In this document: piece by piece, positions 18,271 through 26,667 of the stretch
Numbering within the stretch: the first letter of the stretch is position 1
Layout of the letters: every line of letters starts with the position of its first letter
NCBI GenBank assembly: GCA_024685545.1
Contig: JAIKVR010000072.1
Span: 1-64,000, forward strand
DNA: 64,000 bases
Source: Eubacteriales bacterium
Lineage (GTDB): Bacteria; Bacillota; Clostridia; Eubacteriales; Anaerofustaceae
Direction of reading: 5' to 3'
Position numbers and translations under genes: made by a program
The notes under the pieces: generated by a model
The model's database searches: none
Seen by the model: only the letters and a program-made list of their open reading frames with translations
What the model was told of the DNA's origin: nothing

Positions 18271-21200
18271 TTAAAAATCGTCGTCCGATTCGTCATCGGC
18301 GCCCATCAGTATATCTTCCGCGCTGGAGGGTTCATCTTCGTCTTCGTCATCGAAATCATCGTCGTCGAAGTCGTCGAAATCATCATCCTCATCGTAATCA
18401 TCACCGAGATCAATGTATCCCTGGTCGGGGCGATCCTCGTCCGCACGGAAACTGATCTTATCCGGTGAGGTAATGTCGTAATCATCTGAGAGTATAATCT
18501 CTTCTCCAGCGTCGTTCAGGACCTTGATGTCAAGGCACAGGCTCTGGAACTCCTTGATAAGCACCTTGAAAGATTCAGGGATAGAGGGCGAAGGAATGTT
18601 TTCACCCTTAACTATCGCCTCGTAGGCTTTGACCCTTCCCACCACGTCGTCAGATTTGACGGTCAAGATCTCCTGCAGCACGTTGGCCGCTCCATAAGCC
18701 TCAAGCGCCCAGACCTCCATTTCTCCGAAACGCTGTCCGCCGAACTGGGCTTTCCCGCCCAGAGGCTGCTGAGTGACCAAAGAGTAGGGACCTGTGGAAC
18801 GGGCATGCATCTTATCATCTACAAGATGGTGCAGCTTGAGCATGTACATGTATCCGACCGTGACCTTATTGGCGAATTCCTCACCGCTGCGGCCGTCTCT
18901 TAATGTCACCTGTCCTGAAGGATCAAATCCTTCCTCGACAAGTAGCTGTCTGATTTCCTCTTCCTTCGCACCGTCGAAAACTGGTGTAGCAATCCTCCAG
19001 CCCTTGGCTCGGCAGGCGAGTCCCAGATGCACCTCAAGGACCTGACCGATGTTCATCCGGCTCGGAACGCCCATCGGGCTGAGCAGGATATCAAGCGGTG
19101 TGCCGTCATCCATGAAAGGCATGTCCTCCACCGGCAGTATTCTGGAAATGACGCCTTTGTTGCCGTGACGTCCGGACATTTTGTCTCCTACGGAGATCTT
19201 CCTCTTTATTGCAACATATACACGTACGAGTTTTGTGACGCCTGGCTTGAGTTCGTCTCCGGCTGCGGCTGAAAACTCCTTGACATCCACTACGATGCCT
19301 GCTTCACCGTGAGGAACCTTGAGCGAAGTGTCGCGGACTTCCCTGGCTTTCTCTCCGAATATCGCGCGAAGCAGCCTATCTTCAGCGGACAGATCCGTCT
19401 CCCCTTTCGGGGTGACTTTTCCGACCAGAATATCGTCGCTGGTGACCTCGGCACCGATCCTTACGATACCGCGGGAATCCAGATTCTTTACAGCGTCCTC
19501 ACCGATGTTCGGGATTTCCCTCGTTATCTCCTCGGGGCCGAGCTTGGTTTCTCTGGCTTCCGCCTCGTATTCCTCTATATGTATAGATGTGTATACATCG
19601 TTCTCAACGAGTTTTTCGCTGAGCAGCACAGCATCCTCGTAGTTATAGCCTTCCCAGGTCATGAACCCGATGAGCACGTTGCGGCCCAAAGCCATATCGC
19701 CCATATCAGTGGACGGACCATCGGCAATGATCTCATCCGCCTCAACATGATCACCGACCTTGACGATGGGATGCTGATTGATGCAGGTTCCCTGATTGCT
19801 TCTCTTGAATTTGCGCAGCGGATATGTCCTCTTGGCTTTGGTTGCATCCTCAAGGATCACTATCTCATCAGCTGTGACTCTAGTCACCTCTCCTGCGGCA
19901 ACGGATATAACGCATACACCGGAGTCCTTCGCGGCCCTGTATTCAAGGCCTGTAGCGACTACAGGTGCCTCAGGTACGAGCAGCGGAACCGCCTGCCTCT
20001 GCATGTTCGTGCCCATAAGGGCGCGGTTAGCGTCATCGTTTTCAAGGAAGGGGATCATGCCCGTGGCAACGGATATGATCTGACGGGGAGAAACGTCCAT
20101 ATAGTCCACGGAATTTCTCGGACTGGTGACGAAATCCCTCATCTTGCCTGTTCTGCCCGTGACTTTATCGTTTACGAAATAACCGTTCTCATCGAGGGGC
20201 TCGCTGGCCTGAGCCATCGTATACTTGCCCTCTTCCTCGGCATCGATGTAGTCTATCTGTCCGGTAACTCTGCCCTCAACCACCTTGCGGTAAGGTGTTT
20301 CGATAAAGCCATACTTATTAACCCTGGCATATGTTGCCAGAGAACCTATCAGGCCGATGTTGGGGCCTTCGGGTGTCTCTATCGGGCAAATGCGGCCGTA
20401 GTGCGAATGATGGACGTCACGCACTTCAAAACCGGCTCTTTCCCTCGAAAGGCCTCCAGGGCCGAGAGCGGAAAGCCTTCTTTTATTCGTCAGTTCGGAA
20501 AGCGGATTGGTCTGATCCATGAACTGGCTCAGCTGCGATGAACCGAAGAATTCCTTCAGTGCGGCAGACACCGGGCGGATGTTCACGAGGCCCTGAGGTG
20601 TGATTTCCTCGGGATTTGTGACCTGCATGCGCTCCTTAACGTTCTTCTCGAACCTCGTCATTCCGATGCGGAACTGGTTCTGAAGTAATTCGCCAACGCT
20701 GCGGAGCCTTCTGTTGCCTAGATGATCTATGTCGTCGATCTCGCCGATGCCGTGGGCAAGGCCGAGTATATAGCTTATGGATGCCAGGATATCCCAGGAT
20801 GTGATGATCTTGGGAAGCAGTATCCTTGAGGATGCAGCGAACGTTTCCTTCTTCTTATCATCGCCGTCCTCCGAAGCAAGGATCTCTTCCAGGGCAGGCA
20901 GATAAACGGGCATGTCGATTTCTGTATCTGACATGTCAAACGGGACACCGTACTTATCCGCATAAACCGTCTTGTTTCCCACCACGTTCACTTCCTGTCC
21001 GTCGGGGGCAATGACAGTGACTTTATTGATTCCTGCGTTCTGTACTGCCCATGCGGTTGCTTCACTCATCTTTTCCCCTGCGGGAGCGATCAGCTCGCCT
21101 GTCCTCGGGTCAACAACATTGCCGACGGGAGCCAGTCCCGTCAGGCGCACTGCGAGAGAGAGCTTCTTATTGAGTTTATATCGACCCACGAGCATAAGAT

Positions 21201-21993
21201 CATATCTCTTGGGGTCGAAGAACATAGAATTAAAGAGCGGACGGGCACTGTCAATCGTGGCAGGTTCTCCCGGACGCAATTTCTTGTATATTTCGGTAAG
21301 ACCCGATTCGGTGTCTGTAGAGTCATCCTTCTTCATGGATGCGAGCAGTCTTTCATCCTCACCGAACAGATCCACGATCTCGGCGTTGGTGGAAATGCCG
21401 ACGGCCCTTGCCAAAGCAGTGACTGCCACTTTTCTGGTGCGGTCCACCCTGACATATAGGATATTGTTTGAATCGGTCTCGTATTCGAGCCAGGCACCTC
21501 TGGACGGAATCACCTGAGCGGAAAACAGGTCGTTGCCGCGCTTATCCGTTACCATGGAGAAATAAGCCCCGGGGCTCCTTACCAGCTGGGTGACCACCAC
21601 CCTTTCAGCTCCGTTGATGATGAAGGTACCGGTATCCGTAAGGAGCGGGAAATCGGCCACATAGATATTCTGCTCCTTTATCTCGCCGGTCTGCTTGTTG
21701 TGATAGCGGACTTTGAGCTTAAGGGAGGTGGAATAATTGGCGTCCCTTTCCTTGCATTCCTCAACATCGTACTTCGTGGTGTTGTCCAGGGAGTAGTCAA
21801 CTACGTCCAGAAACAAATTCCCGGAGTAGTCCACGATCGGGTTGATGTCGTCGAAGACTTCCTTCATGCCCTTTTCCAGGAACCACTGGTAGGAAGATTT
21901 CTGGATCTCGATCAGGTAAGGGAGCTCCATAACGTCTTTAATCCGGGCAAAGCTCATCCTCTTGTGCTTGCCGATCAGTTCCTCATGTACCAT
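18271..21993 (-). CDS. rpoB: DNA-directed RNA polymerase subunit beta
   Basis: The 1240-residue beta subunit. The rifamycin pocket ([10 protein letters not shown] ... [10 protein letters not shown]) is intact except that residue 503, which corresponds to E. coli His526, is Asn (codon AAT at 20485-20487). Substitution at this position lowers rifamycin binding, so natural rifamycin resistance is predicted. The C terminus carries about 55 extra, mostly Asp residues with Phe and Tyr interspersed. The ATG at 21993 follows AAAGGAG. It has its own promoter about 170 bases upstream and is not preceded by rplJL as in most Firmicutes. Confidence 0.99.
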   Translation of the reverse strand: MVHEELIGKHKRMSFARIKDVMELPYLIEIQKSSYQWFLEKGMKEVFDDINPIVDYSGNLFLDVVDYSLDNTTKYDVEECKERDANYSTSLKLKVRYHNKQTGEIKEQNIYVADFPLLTDTGTFIINGAERVVVTQLVRSPGAYFSMVTDKRGNDLFSAQVIPSRGAWLEYETDSNNILYVRVDRTRKVAVTALARAVGISTNAEIVDLFGEDERLLASMKKDDSTDTESGLTEIYKKLRPGEPATIDSARPLFNSMFFDPKRYDLMLVGRYKLNKKLSLAVRLTGLAPVGNVVDPRTGELIAPAGEKMSEATAWAVQNAGINKVTVIAPDGQEVNVVGNKTVYADKYGVPFDMSDTEIDMPVYLPALEEILASEDGDDKKKETFAASSRILLPKIITSWDILASISYILGLAHGIGEIDDIDHLGNRRLRSVGELLQNQFRIGMTRFEKNVKERMQVTNPEEITPQGLVNIRPVSAALKEFFGSSQLSQFMDQTNPLSELTNKRRLSALGPGGLSRERAGFEVRDVHHSHYGRICPIETPEGPNIGLIGSLATYARVNKYGFIETPYRKVVEGRVTGQIDYIDAEEEGKYTMAQASEPLDENGYFVNDKVTGRTGKMRDFVTSPRNSVDYMDVSPRQIISVATGMIPFLENDDANRALMGTNMQRQAVPLLVPEAPVVATGLEYRAAKDSGVCVISVAAGEVTRVTADEIVILEDATKAKRTYPLRKFKRSNQGTCINQHPIVKVGDHVEADEIIADGPSTDMGDMALGRNVLIGFMTWEGYNYEDAVLLSEKLVENDVYTSIHIEEYEAEARETKLGPEEITREIPNIGEDAVKNLDSRGIVRIGAEVTSDDILVGKVTPKGETDLSAEDRLLRAIFGEKAREVRDTSLKVPHGEAGIVVDVKEFSAAAGDELKPGVTKLVRVYVAIKRKISVGDKMSGRHGNKGVISRILPVEDMPFMDDGTPLDILLSPMGVPSRMNIGQVLEVHLGLACRAKGWRIATPVFDGAKEEEIRQLLVEEGFDPSGQVTLRDGRSGEEFANKVTVGYMYMLKLHHLVDDKMHARSTGPYSLVTQQPLGGKAQFGGQRFGEMEVWALEAYGAANVLQEILTVKSDDVVGRVKAYEAIVKGENIPSPSIPESFKVLIKEFQSLCLDIKVLNDAGEEIILSDDYDITSPDKISFRADEDRPDQGYIDLGDDYDEDDDFDDFDDDDFDDEDEDEPSSAEDILMGADDESDDDF

Positions 21994-22161
21994 CGTAACT
22001 CCTTTGGTTGTGAAAATTATAATGAAGGATTGAAAAGAGACCCGCTGTGCGTTATTATATTATCGAACGATGATAAAGGCGCTTGGCGGGTATCCTCCAA
22101 TCCGTTAGACTCATGTTTTTCTATATTTGCATACACAAAAAAGCCTTACTTGCAAAAATAA

Positions 22162-22190
22162 ATAATACGACAAACGTGCTCTTTTGTCAA
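22162..22190 (-). promoter_or_regulatory. rpoBC promoter
   Basis: Minus strand TTGACA (22185-22190) and TATTAT (22162-22167) separated by 17 bases. It leaves an untranslated leader of about 160 bases before rpoB. The leader is AT-rich and I see no recognised ribosomal-protein or antibiotic leader structure in it. Confidence 0.8.
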
Positions 22191-22220
22191 GAGCAATTTG
22201 CTTTTGTGCGTCAAAAAATA

Positions 22221-22249
22221 TTGACATTTGCAGACGCCGAATATATAAT
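22221..22249 (+). promoter_or_regulatory. Perfect consensus promoter facing into pth
   Basis: Plus strand TTGACA (22221-22226), 17 bases, TATAAT (22244-22249). It points away from rpoB and across the 3' end of pth on the opposite strand. No plus-strand gene begins until pgi at 22988, so it would make an antisense RNA or a very long pgi leader. Confidence 0.65.
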
Positions 22250-22263
22250 ATTCTAACCTGAAT

Positions 22264-22866
22264 TTAATTATCCTTGTTCTCTCCCTCAACGGGAGCTTTT
22301 TTTATTCTGCGCGGATTGAACTTGTTCATCGCGCTGTCGATACCTTCGCTTATATAGCAGTCGAGGGCCTGTGCGGCTTTTTCTGCCGATGATTTCATTA
22401 TCTCGAGCTCTTCTGAAGTGAATGGGGAAAGCACGTAATCCCTCAGGTCTCTGGAACCGTTGTCGCCTACCCCGAAGCGTATGCGTGGAAATTTCGTGGT
22501 GGCAAGGCTCGACACCACGCTTTTCATTCCGTTGTGCGTTCCGGGGCCTCCTCCACGACGTATCCTCAGTTCGCCCATGGGAAATTCGATATCGTCATGG
22601 ATCACGATTATGTGCTCGGGATCTATCCTGTAGTAGTCTGCCGCGGCTCTGACCGCGATGCCGGACAGGTTCATGTAAGTCTGAGGCTTGATCAGCAGTA
22701 CCTTTTCCGCACCGACACGGGTCTCACCGCACAACGAATAGAACCTCTCCTTGTCGCAGGAGAATCCGTGGATTCCGCAGAAAGCGTCAGCGGTCATGAA
22801 CCCGACGTTGTGCCTTGTCAGTTCGTATTCTCTACCGGGATTGCCCAGCGCGGCAATAAGATACAT
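22264..22866 (-). CDS. pth: Peptidyl-tRNA hydrolase
   Basis: A 200-residue cytoplasmic enzyme that frees tRNA from stalled peptidyl-tRNA. The start is placed at ATG 22866 (MYLIAALGNPG), four bases after AAAGGTGAG; an ATG 27 bases upstream has no such site. Catalytic elements: GNPG and the Asn in TRHNVGF, the active-site His in that motif, and the conserved Asp in IHDDIEFPMG. It is the only gene in its transcript that can be seen, upstream of and in line with rpoB. Confidence 0.95.
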   Translation of the reverse strand: MYLIAALGNPGREYELTRHNVGFMTADAFCGIHGFSCDKERFYSLCGETRVGAEKVLLIKPQTYMNLSGIAVRAAADYYRIDPEHIIVIHDDIEFPMGELRIRRGGGPGTHNGMKSVVSSLATTKFPRIRFGVGDNGSRDLRDYVLSPFTSEELEIMKSSAEKAAQALDCYISEGIDSAMNKFNPRRIKKAPVEGENKDN

Positions 22867-22918
22867 TTCTCTCACCTTTGTCCTACCTGCCATTATATCA
22901 AAAAAGAAATCATTACAA

Positions 22919-22947
22919 TTTCATTGTTCAATAATACATGCTATAAT
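22919..22947 (+). promoter_or_regulatory. Candidate pgi promoter
   Basis: A TATAAT at 22942-22947 lies 41 bases before the pgi start, with a weak TTTCAT 17 bases upstream. Confidence 0.45.
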
Positions 22948-22987
22948 TGCTTTAATTCAAATCAATTATCTCGGAGATATACAAATA

Positions 22988-24220
22988 ATGAGTGTTCTGA
23001 AATTCGATTATTCCATGTCTGGGTTTTCCCCGGAATATTTGAGTCGCTTCGCTTCAACCGCAGCCTCCGCAGACAAGGAACTGGCAAACGGCACATTCAA
23101 TAATACAGACTGGCTGGATTATCCTGTGAAAATAGAGCAGACAGTGCTTCTTGACATCCTCAATACGGCAGAAGAGATCAAGCGCAAATGCGATGCTCTG
23201 ATCGTCATTGGCATAGGAGGAAGCTACATGGGAGCCAAGGCAGGTCTGACCATGATAAAGGATTCCTTCAACACAAAAGAAGGCTGCCCTGAAGTCTATT
23301 TTGCAGGGTGGAACATGAGTTCCGTTTACCATGCAGAGGTCATGAAAGCCGTCAAGAACAAGGATGTGTGCGTAATCGTGATCTCGAAGAGCGGCACCAC
23401 CATCGAGACTGCAGCCGCTTTCAAGATATTCCGTTATTTTCTTTTTGAGAAATATGGCGATGATTATGTAAACCGAATCTATGTCGTCACTTCATCTGAT
23501 TCCGGAGCCCTTCACGAAGAAGCGGTTCAGATGGGTTACAAGGCATTCGCACTGCCTGAGAACATCGGCGGACGCTACAGCGTGCTTACACCGTCAGGGC
23601 TTCTGCCGCTTGCCTGCGCTGGAATCGATGTGCTCGCCATGATGAAAGGCGCCAAAGCCGCGTATGATGACATCAATTCACTTCCATATGAGCAAAACGA
23701 CTGCTATAAATATGCCGTTCTCAGGAGGCTGATGGACTTAAAAGGAAAAAAGATAGAGGTATTTGCCGGATGGGAGCCAAGATTGGAATACTTCACCGAC
23801 TGGCTCATCCAGCTCTTTGGTGAGAGCGAAGGGAAAGACGGCAAAGGGCTTTATCCTGCACAGGCCCTGTTTACAAGGGATTTGCATTCCTTCGGGCAGT
23901 TTCTGCAGCAGGGTACTCCGCAGACCTTTGAAACGATGTTCTCAATAGCCACTCCGACTCTGGACATATCCTATGAAGGGGATAAGAGCTACGCAGGAAC
24001 CAATTCACTCATCGAGCAGGCTGTGTCCATTGCCCACTCCGAAAGCAATACGCCCGTGATGAGATTCACGTTTGACAACCCAGGCGCGGAAGCTTTCGGT
24101 TATGGAGTGTACTTTTTCATGAGAGCATGCGCGATTTCCTGTGTGCTTCTTGGCGTAAATCCATTCGATCAACCCGGTGTAGAAGCTTACAAAGCCATCG
24201 TAAAAAAGCTTTCAGAATAA
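22988..24220 (+). CDS. pgi: Glucose-6-phosphate isomerase
   Basis: A 410-residue isomerase interconverting glucose 6-phosphate and fructose 6-phosphate in glycolysis. ATG 22988 gives the usual N terminus (MSVLKFDYS) after GGAG. The phosphate-binding loop SKSGTT, catalytic Glu in GESEGKDGKG, His in DLHSFGQ and the C-terminal catalytic Lys in QPGVEAYK are all present. It stops about 9 residues after that Lys, whereas Bacillus-type enzymes run about 30 residues further, so the final helix is short. A terminator follows, so the gene is probably monocistronic. Confidence 0.97.
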   Translation: MSVLKFDYSMSGFSPEYLSRFASTAASADKELANGTFNNTDWLDYPVKIEQTVLLDILNTAEEIKRKCDALIVIGIGGSYMGAKAGLTMIKDSFNTKEGCPEVYFAGWNMSSVYHAEVMKAVKNKDVCVIVISKSGTTIETAAAFKIFRYFLFEKYGDDYVNRIYVVTSSDSGALHEEAVQMGYKAFALPENIGGRYSVLTPSGLLPLACAGIDVLAMMKGAKAAYDDINSLPYEQNDCYKYAVLRRLMDLKGKKIEVFAGWEPRLEYFTDWLIQLFGESEGKDGKGLYPAQALFTRDLHSFGQFLQQGTPQTFETMFSIATPTLDISYEGDKSYAGTNSLIEQAVSIAHSESNTPVMRFTFDNPGAEAFGYGVYFFMRACAISCVLLGVNPFDQPGVEAYKAIVKKLSE

Positions 24221-24274
24221 GGGAAAACTGTTAGTATACTAAGTTTATTTCATTGTATTCAAGAATTATGTATT

Positions 24275-24305
24275 TAAAAAACGGCTTTAACAAGCCGTTT
24301 TTTTT
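24275..24305 (+). terminator. pgi terminator
   Basis: AACGGCTT, a short loop, AAGCCGTT and a run of nine T. The A-run on the other side could allow termination in both directions. Confidence 0.9.
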
Positions 24306-24351
24306 ATACGTCATAAAAATCGTTTTTTGTTAAAATTTGGAGTAAGAAAGG

Positions 24352-24380
24352 TTGACATCATATTTACCTTGTTATATAAT
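24352..24380 (+). promoter_or_regulatory. Promoter of the MarR-ABC exporter operon
   Basis: TTGACA (24352-24357), 17 bases, TATAAT (24375-24380): a perfect housekeeping promoter. Such strength suits an operon held down by a repressor. Confidence 0.85.
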
Positions 24381-24386
24381 ATTCCG

Positions 24387-24412
24387 CGAACTAACTGTTC
24401 GATGCCTAACTG
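24387..24412 (+). promoter_or_regulatory. Candidate operator for the MarR regulator
   Basis: Directly after the -10 box, CGAAC-TAACT-GTTCG (24387-24401) is an inverted repeat, and CTAACTG occurs twice (24391-24397 and 24406-24412). The position over the transcription start fits a MarR-type operator. It is unproven. Confidence 0.5.
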
Positions 24413-24436
24413 AATTTTAGCGGAAAGGAGGATTTG

Positions 24437-24913
24437 ATGAAAGCACCACAAAAGAGGACTCTGGGTATTGCCGCCCGGATGCTTAACAACATCGTATCCC
24501 GATACATAGACAAGGGTACGGAAGCTATCAGGAAAGAATACAACATCACGCCGATGCATGGGTACATCATCGCTTATCTTGCCCATAACGATGATCACGA
24601 TATATATCAAAAGGAGATCGAGGAGAAATTCTTTATTCGCTCCTCTACGGTCACCAGCATGATTAAACTCATGGAGAAAAACGGCTTGATCACCAGGGAA
24701 TCGGTGGAACAGGATGCACGACTCAAAAAAATCGTCCTCACCGATAAAGCAAAGGACATGCAAAGCAAGATCAATAAAGCCATGTATGATACGGACAATG
24801 AGCTTACAGGTATCCTTACAAAAGAGGAACTCGATACTTTCTTTGAAGTCATTGAAAAGATCAAGAACAAGATCCAGAAAGGCAGATCCACGGACAATAT
24901 TAGCGAAAACTAA
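24437..24913 (+). CDS. MarR family transcriptional regulator
   Basis: A 158-residue winged-helix regulator. Helix-turn-helix near 60-90 (EKFFIRSSTVTSMIKLMEK), then the wing with the family's D-A-R-L-K (VEQDARLKKIVLT), and a C-terminal dimerisation helix. ATG 24437 follows AGGAGG by five bases; a TTG one codon earlier is too close to the site. It is followed after 14 bases by two ABC exporter genes, the standard layout for a ligand-released repressor of a multidrug pump. It probably also represses its own operon. Confidence 0.93.
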   Translation: MKAPQKRTLGIAARMLNNIVSRYIDKGTEAIRKEYNITPMHGYIIAYLAHNDDHDIYQKEIEEKFFIRSSTVTSMIKLMEKNGLITRESVEQDARLKKIVLTDKAKDMQSKINKAMYDTDNELTGILTKEELDTFFEVIEKIKNKIQKGRSTDNISEN

Positions 24914-24927
24914 AAAAGGAGGAAAAA

Positions 24928-26667
24928 TTGAAAAAGATAAGATTAATTCTTTCACATGTGAAGCAATATACGAAGTACCTGCTCTTAACGCCCGTATTCT
25001 CGATTATTGAGAGCGCTATGGGTACAGTTACTCCTATTATCACAGCAAAACTCGTTGACGAAGGTATTCAGGGCGGAAACCTTGACGTAGTCAAAAAAAT
25101 GGCACTGTTTTACGTCCTGACCACGCTGTTCAATGCAGCTATCGGCATGCTGGGCGGCATTTGCTCCGCCAGAGCGGGCGTCGGATTCTCCACGAACCTG
25201 AGGCAGGCACTTTATTATAAAGTACAGGAATTCTCCTTTGCCAACATAGATAAGTTCTCAACGGCATCTATCGTCACAAGATGCACATCTGACGTAAACA
25301 ACATTCAGATGGCTCTTATGCAGGTAGTCAGAATGCTGGTAAGGGTCCCGGCATCGATTATTTTCGCGATGATCATGGCTTTCCGTACGGGAGGCAAAAT
25401 GGCATTCATATTCTTACTCGTTATGCCTGTACTCGGCATCTCGCTCGGATTCATCTCTGCAAAGGTGCACCCGGTCTTCCAGGCGATGTTCAAGAAGACC
25501 GATAACCTTAACAATATCGTACGTGAAAACGTCCGTTCCATCAGAGTAGTCAAAGGCTTCATCCGTGAGGAATATGAGATCCAGAAGTTAAAGGCGGCGA
25601 CTAAAGCCATTTACGATAACAACTGGGAAGCCCAAAAGATCATGTCTCTGAATATGCCGATCATGTCCCTTTGCATGAATACTTGCACACTTCTCATCTC
25701 ATGGCTTGGCGCGAAAATGATTATCCAGGGCGTCGGCAACTTTACCGTAGGCAACCTGCAGATGCTCCTTTCCTACACGATGCAGATCCTTTCTTCACTG
25801 ATGAGCGTCTCCATGGTATACGTCATGCTCACACAAGCTGCGGCAGCAATCAACCGTGTATACGATATACTGGTCGAGAAGAGCACCATCACCGACCCGG
25901 AGGATCCGATCTTTGAAGTCCCCGACGGATCCGTACAATTCGAGAACGTCGATTTCTCATACAGCGGAGACGAAGAAAGACTCTCTCTGAAGGATGTCTC
26001 TCTGAAGATCAACTCAGGCGAGACAATCGGCATATTGGGAGGTACTGGAAGCGGCAAGAGTTCCCTGGTATCGCTTATACCTAGACTATATGACGTCACC
26101 GAAGGAGATCTTAAAGTCGGAGGAATAGATGTCAGACAGTACGACCTGACCGCTCTAAGAGACTCCGTAGCGGTGGTGCTTCAGAACAACGTCCTCTTCT
26201 CCGGCACCATAAAGGAGAACCTCAGATGGGGCAAGGAAGATGCTACGGACGAGGAACTGGTTGAAGTCTGTAAGATGGCATGCGCCGATGAGTTTATCAG
26301 ACAGTTCCCGGACGGATATGACACAGTGCTCGATCAGGGCGGAACCAACGTTTCCGGAGGACAGAAACAGAGGCTGTGCATAGCCAGAGCGCTTTTAAAG
26401 AGACCGAAGATCATAATCTTCGACGACTCTACCAGCGCAGTAGATACGAAGACGGACGCAAGGATCCGTCAGGCTCTCAAGGATTATATTCCCGAGACCA
26501 CTAAGATCATTATCGCTCAGAGAGTTGCTTCTGTACACGATGCGGATAAAATCCTTATTTTGGATAACGGCGAAGTCAACGGTTTCGATACACCGGAAAA
26601 TCTTTTGAAAACCAATAAGATATATCAGGAAGTATACAATTCTCAGACACAAGGAGGGCTTGAATAA
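24928..26667 (+). CDS. Heterodimeric ABC multidrug exporter, subunit with degenerate site
   Basis: A 579-residue half-transporter: six membrane helices (about 15-300), then an ATPase domain with Walker A GGTGSGKSS, signature VSGGQKQR and Walker B IIIFDDSTSAVD. In the last motif the catalytic Glu is Asp, so this half contributes a degenerate ATP site, as in BmrC/TM287-type exporters. TTG start with AAAGGAGG seven bases before. It overlaps the next gene by one base. Expected role: drug or toxic-compound export with its partner, under MarR control. Confidence 0.95.
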   Translation: MKKIRLILSHVKQYTKYLLLTPVFSIIESAMGTVTPIITAKLVDEGIQGGNLDVVKKMALFYVLTTLFNAAIGMLGGICSARAGVGFSTNLRQALYYKVQEFSFANIDKFSTASIVTRCTSDVNNIQMALMQVVRMLVRVPASIIFAMIMAFRTGGKMAFIFLLVMPVLGISLGFISAKVHPVFQAMFKKTDNLNNIVRENVRSIRVVKGFIREEYEIQKLKAATKAIYDNNWEAQKIMSLNMPIMSLCMNTCTLLISWLGAKMIIQGVGNFTVGNLQMLLSYTMQILSSLMSVSMVYVMLTQAAAAINRVYDILVEKSTITDPEDPIFEVPDGSVQFENVDFSYSGDEERLSLKDVSLKINSGETIGILGGTGSGKSSLVSLIPRLYDVTEGDLKVGGIDVRQYDLTALRDSVAVVLQNNVLFSGTIKENLRWGKEDATDEELVEVCKMACADEFIRQFPDGYDTVLDQGGTNVSGGQKQRLCIARALLKRPKIIIFDDSTSAVDTKTDARIRQALKDYIPETTKIIIAQRVASVHDADKILILDNGEVNGFDTPENLLKTNKIYQEVYNSQTQGGLE

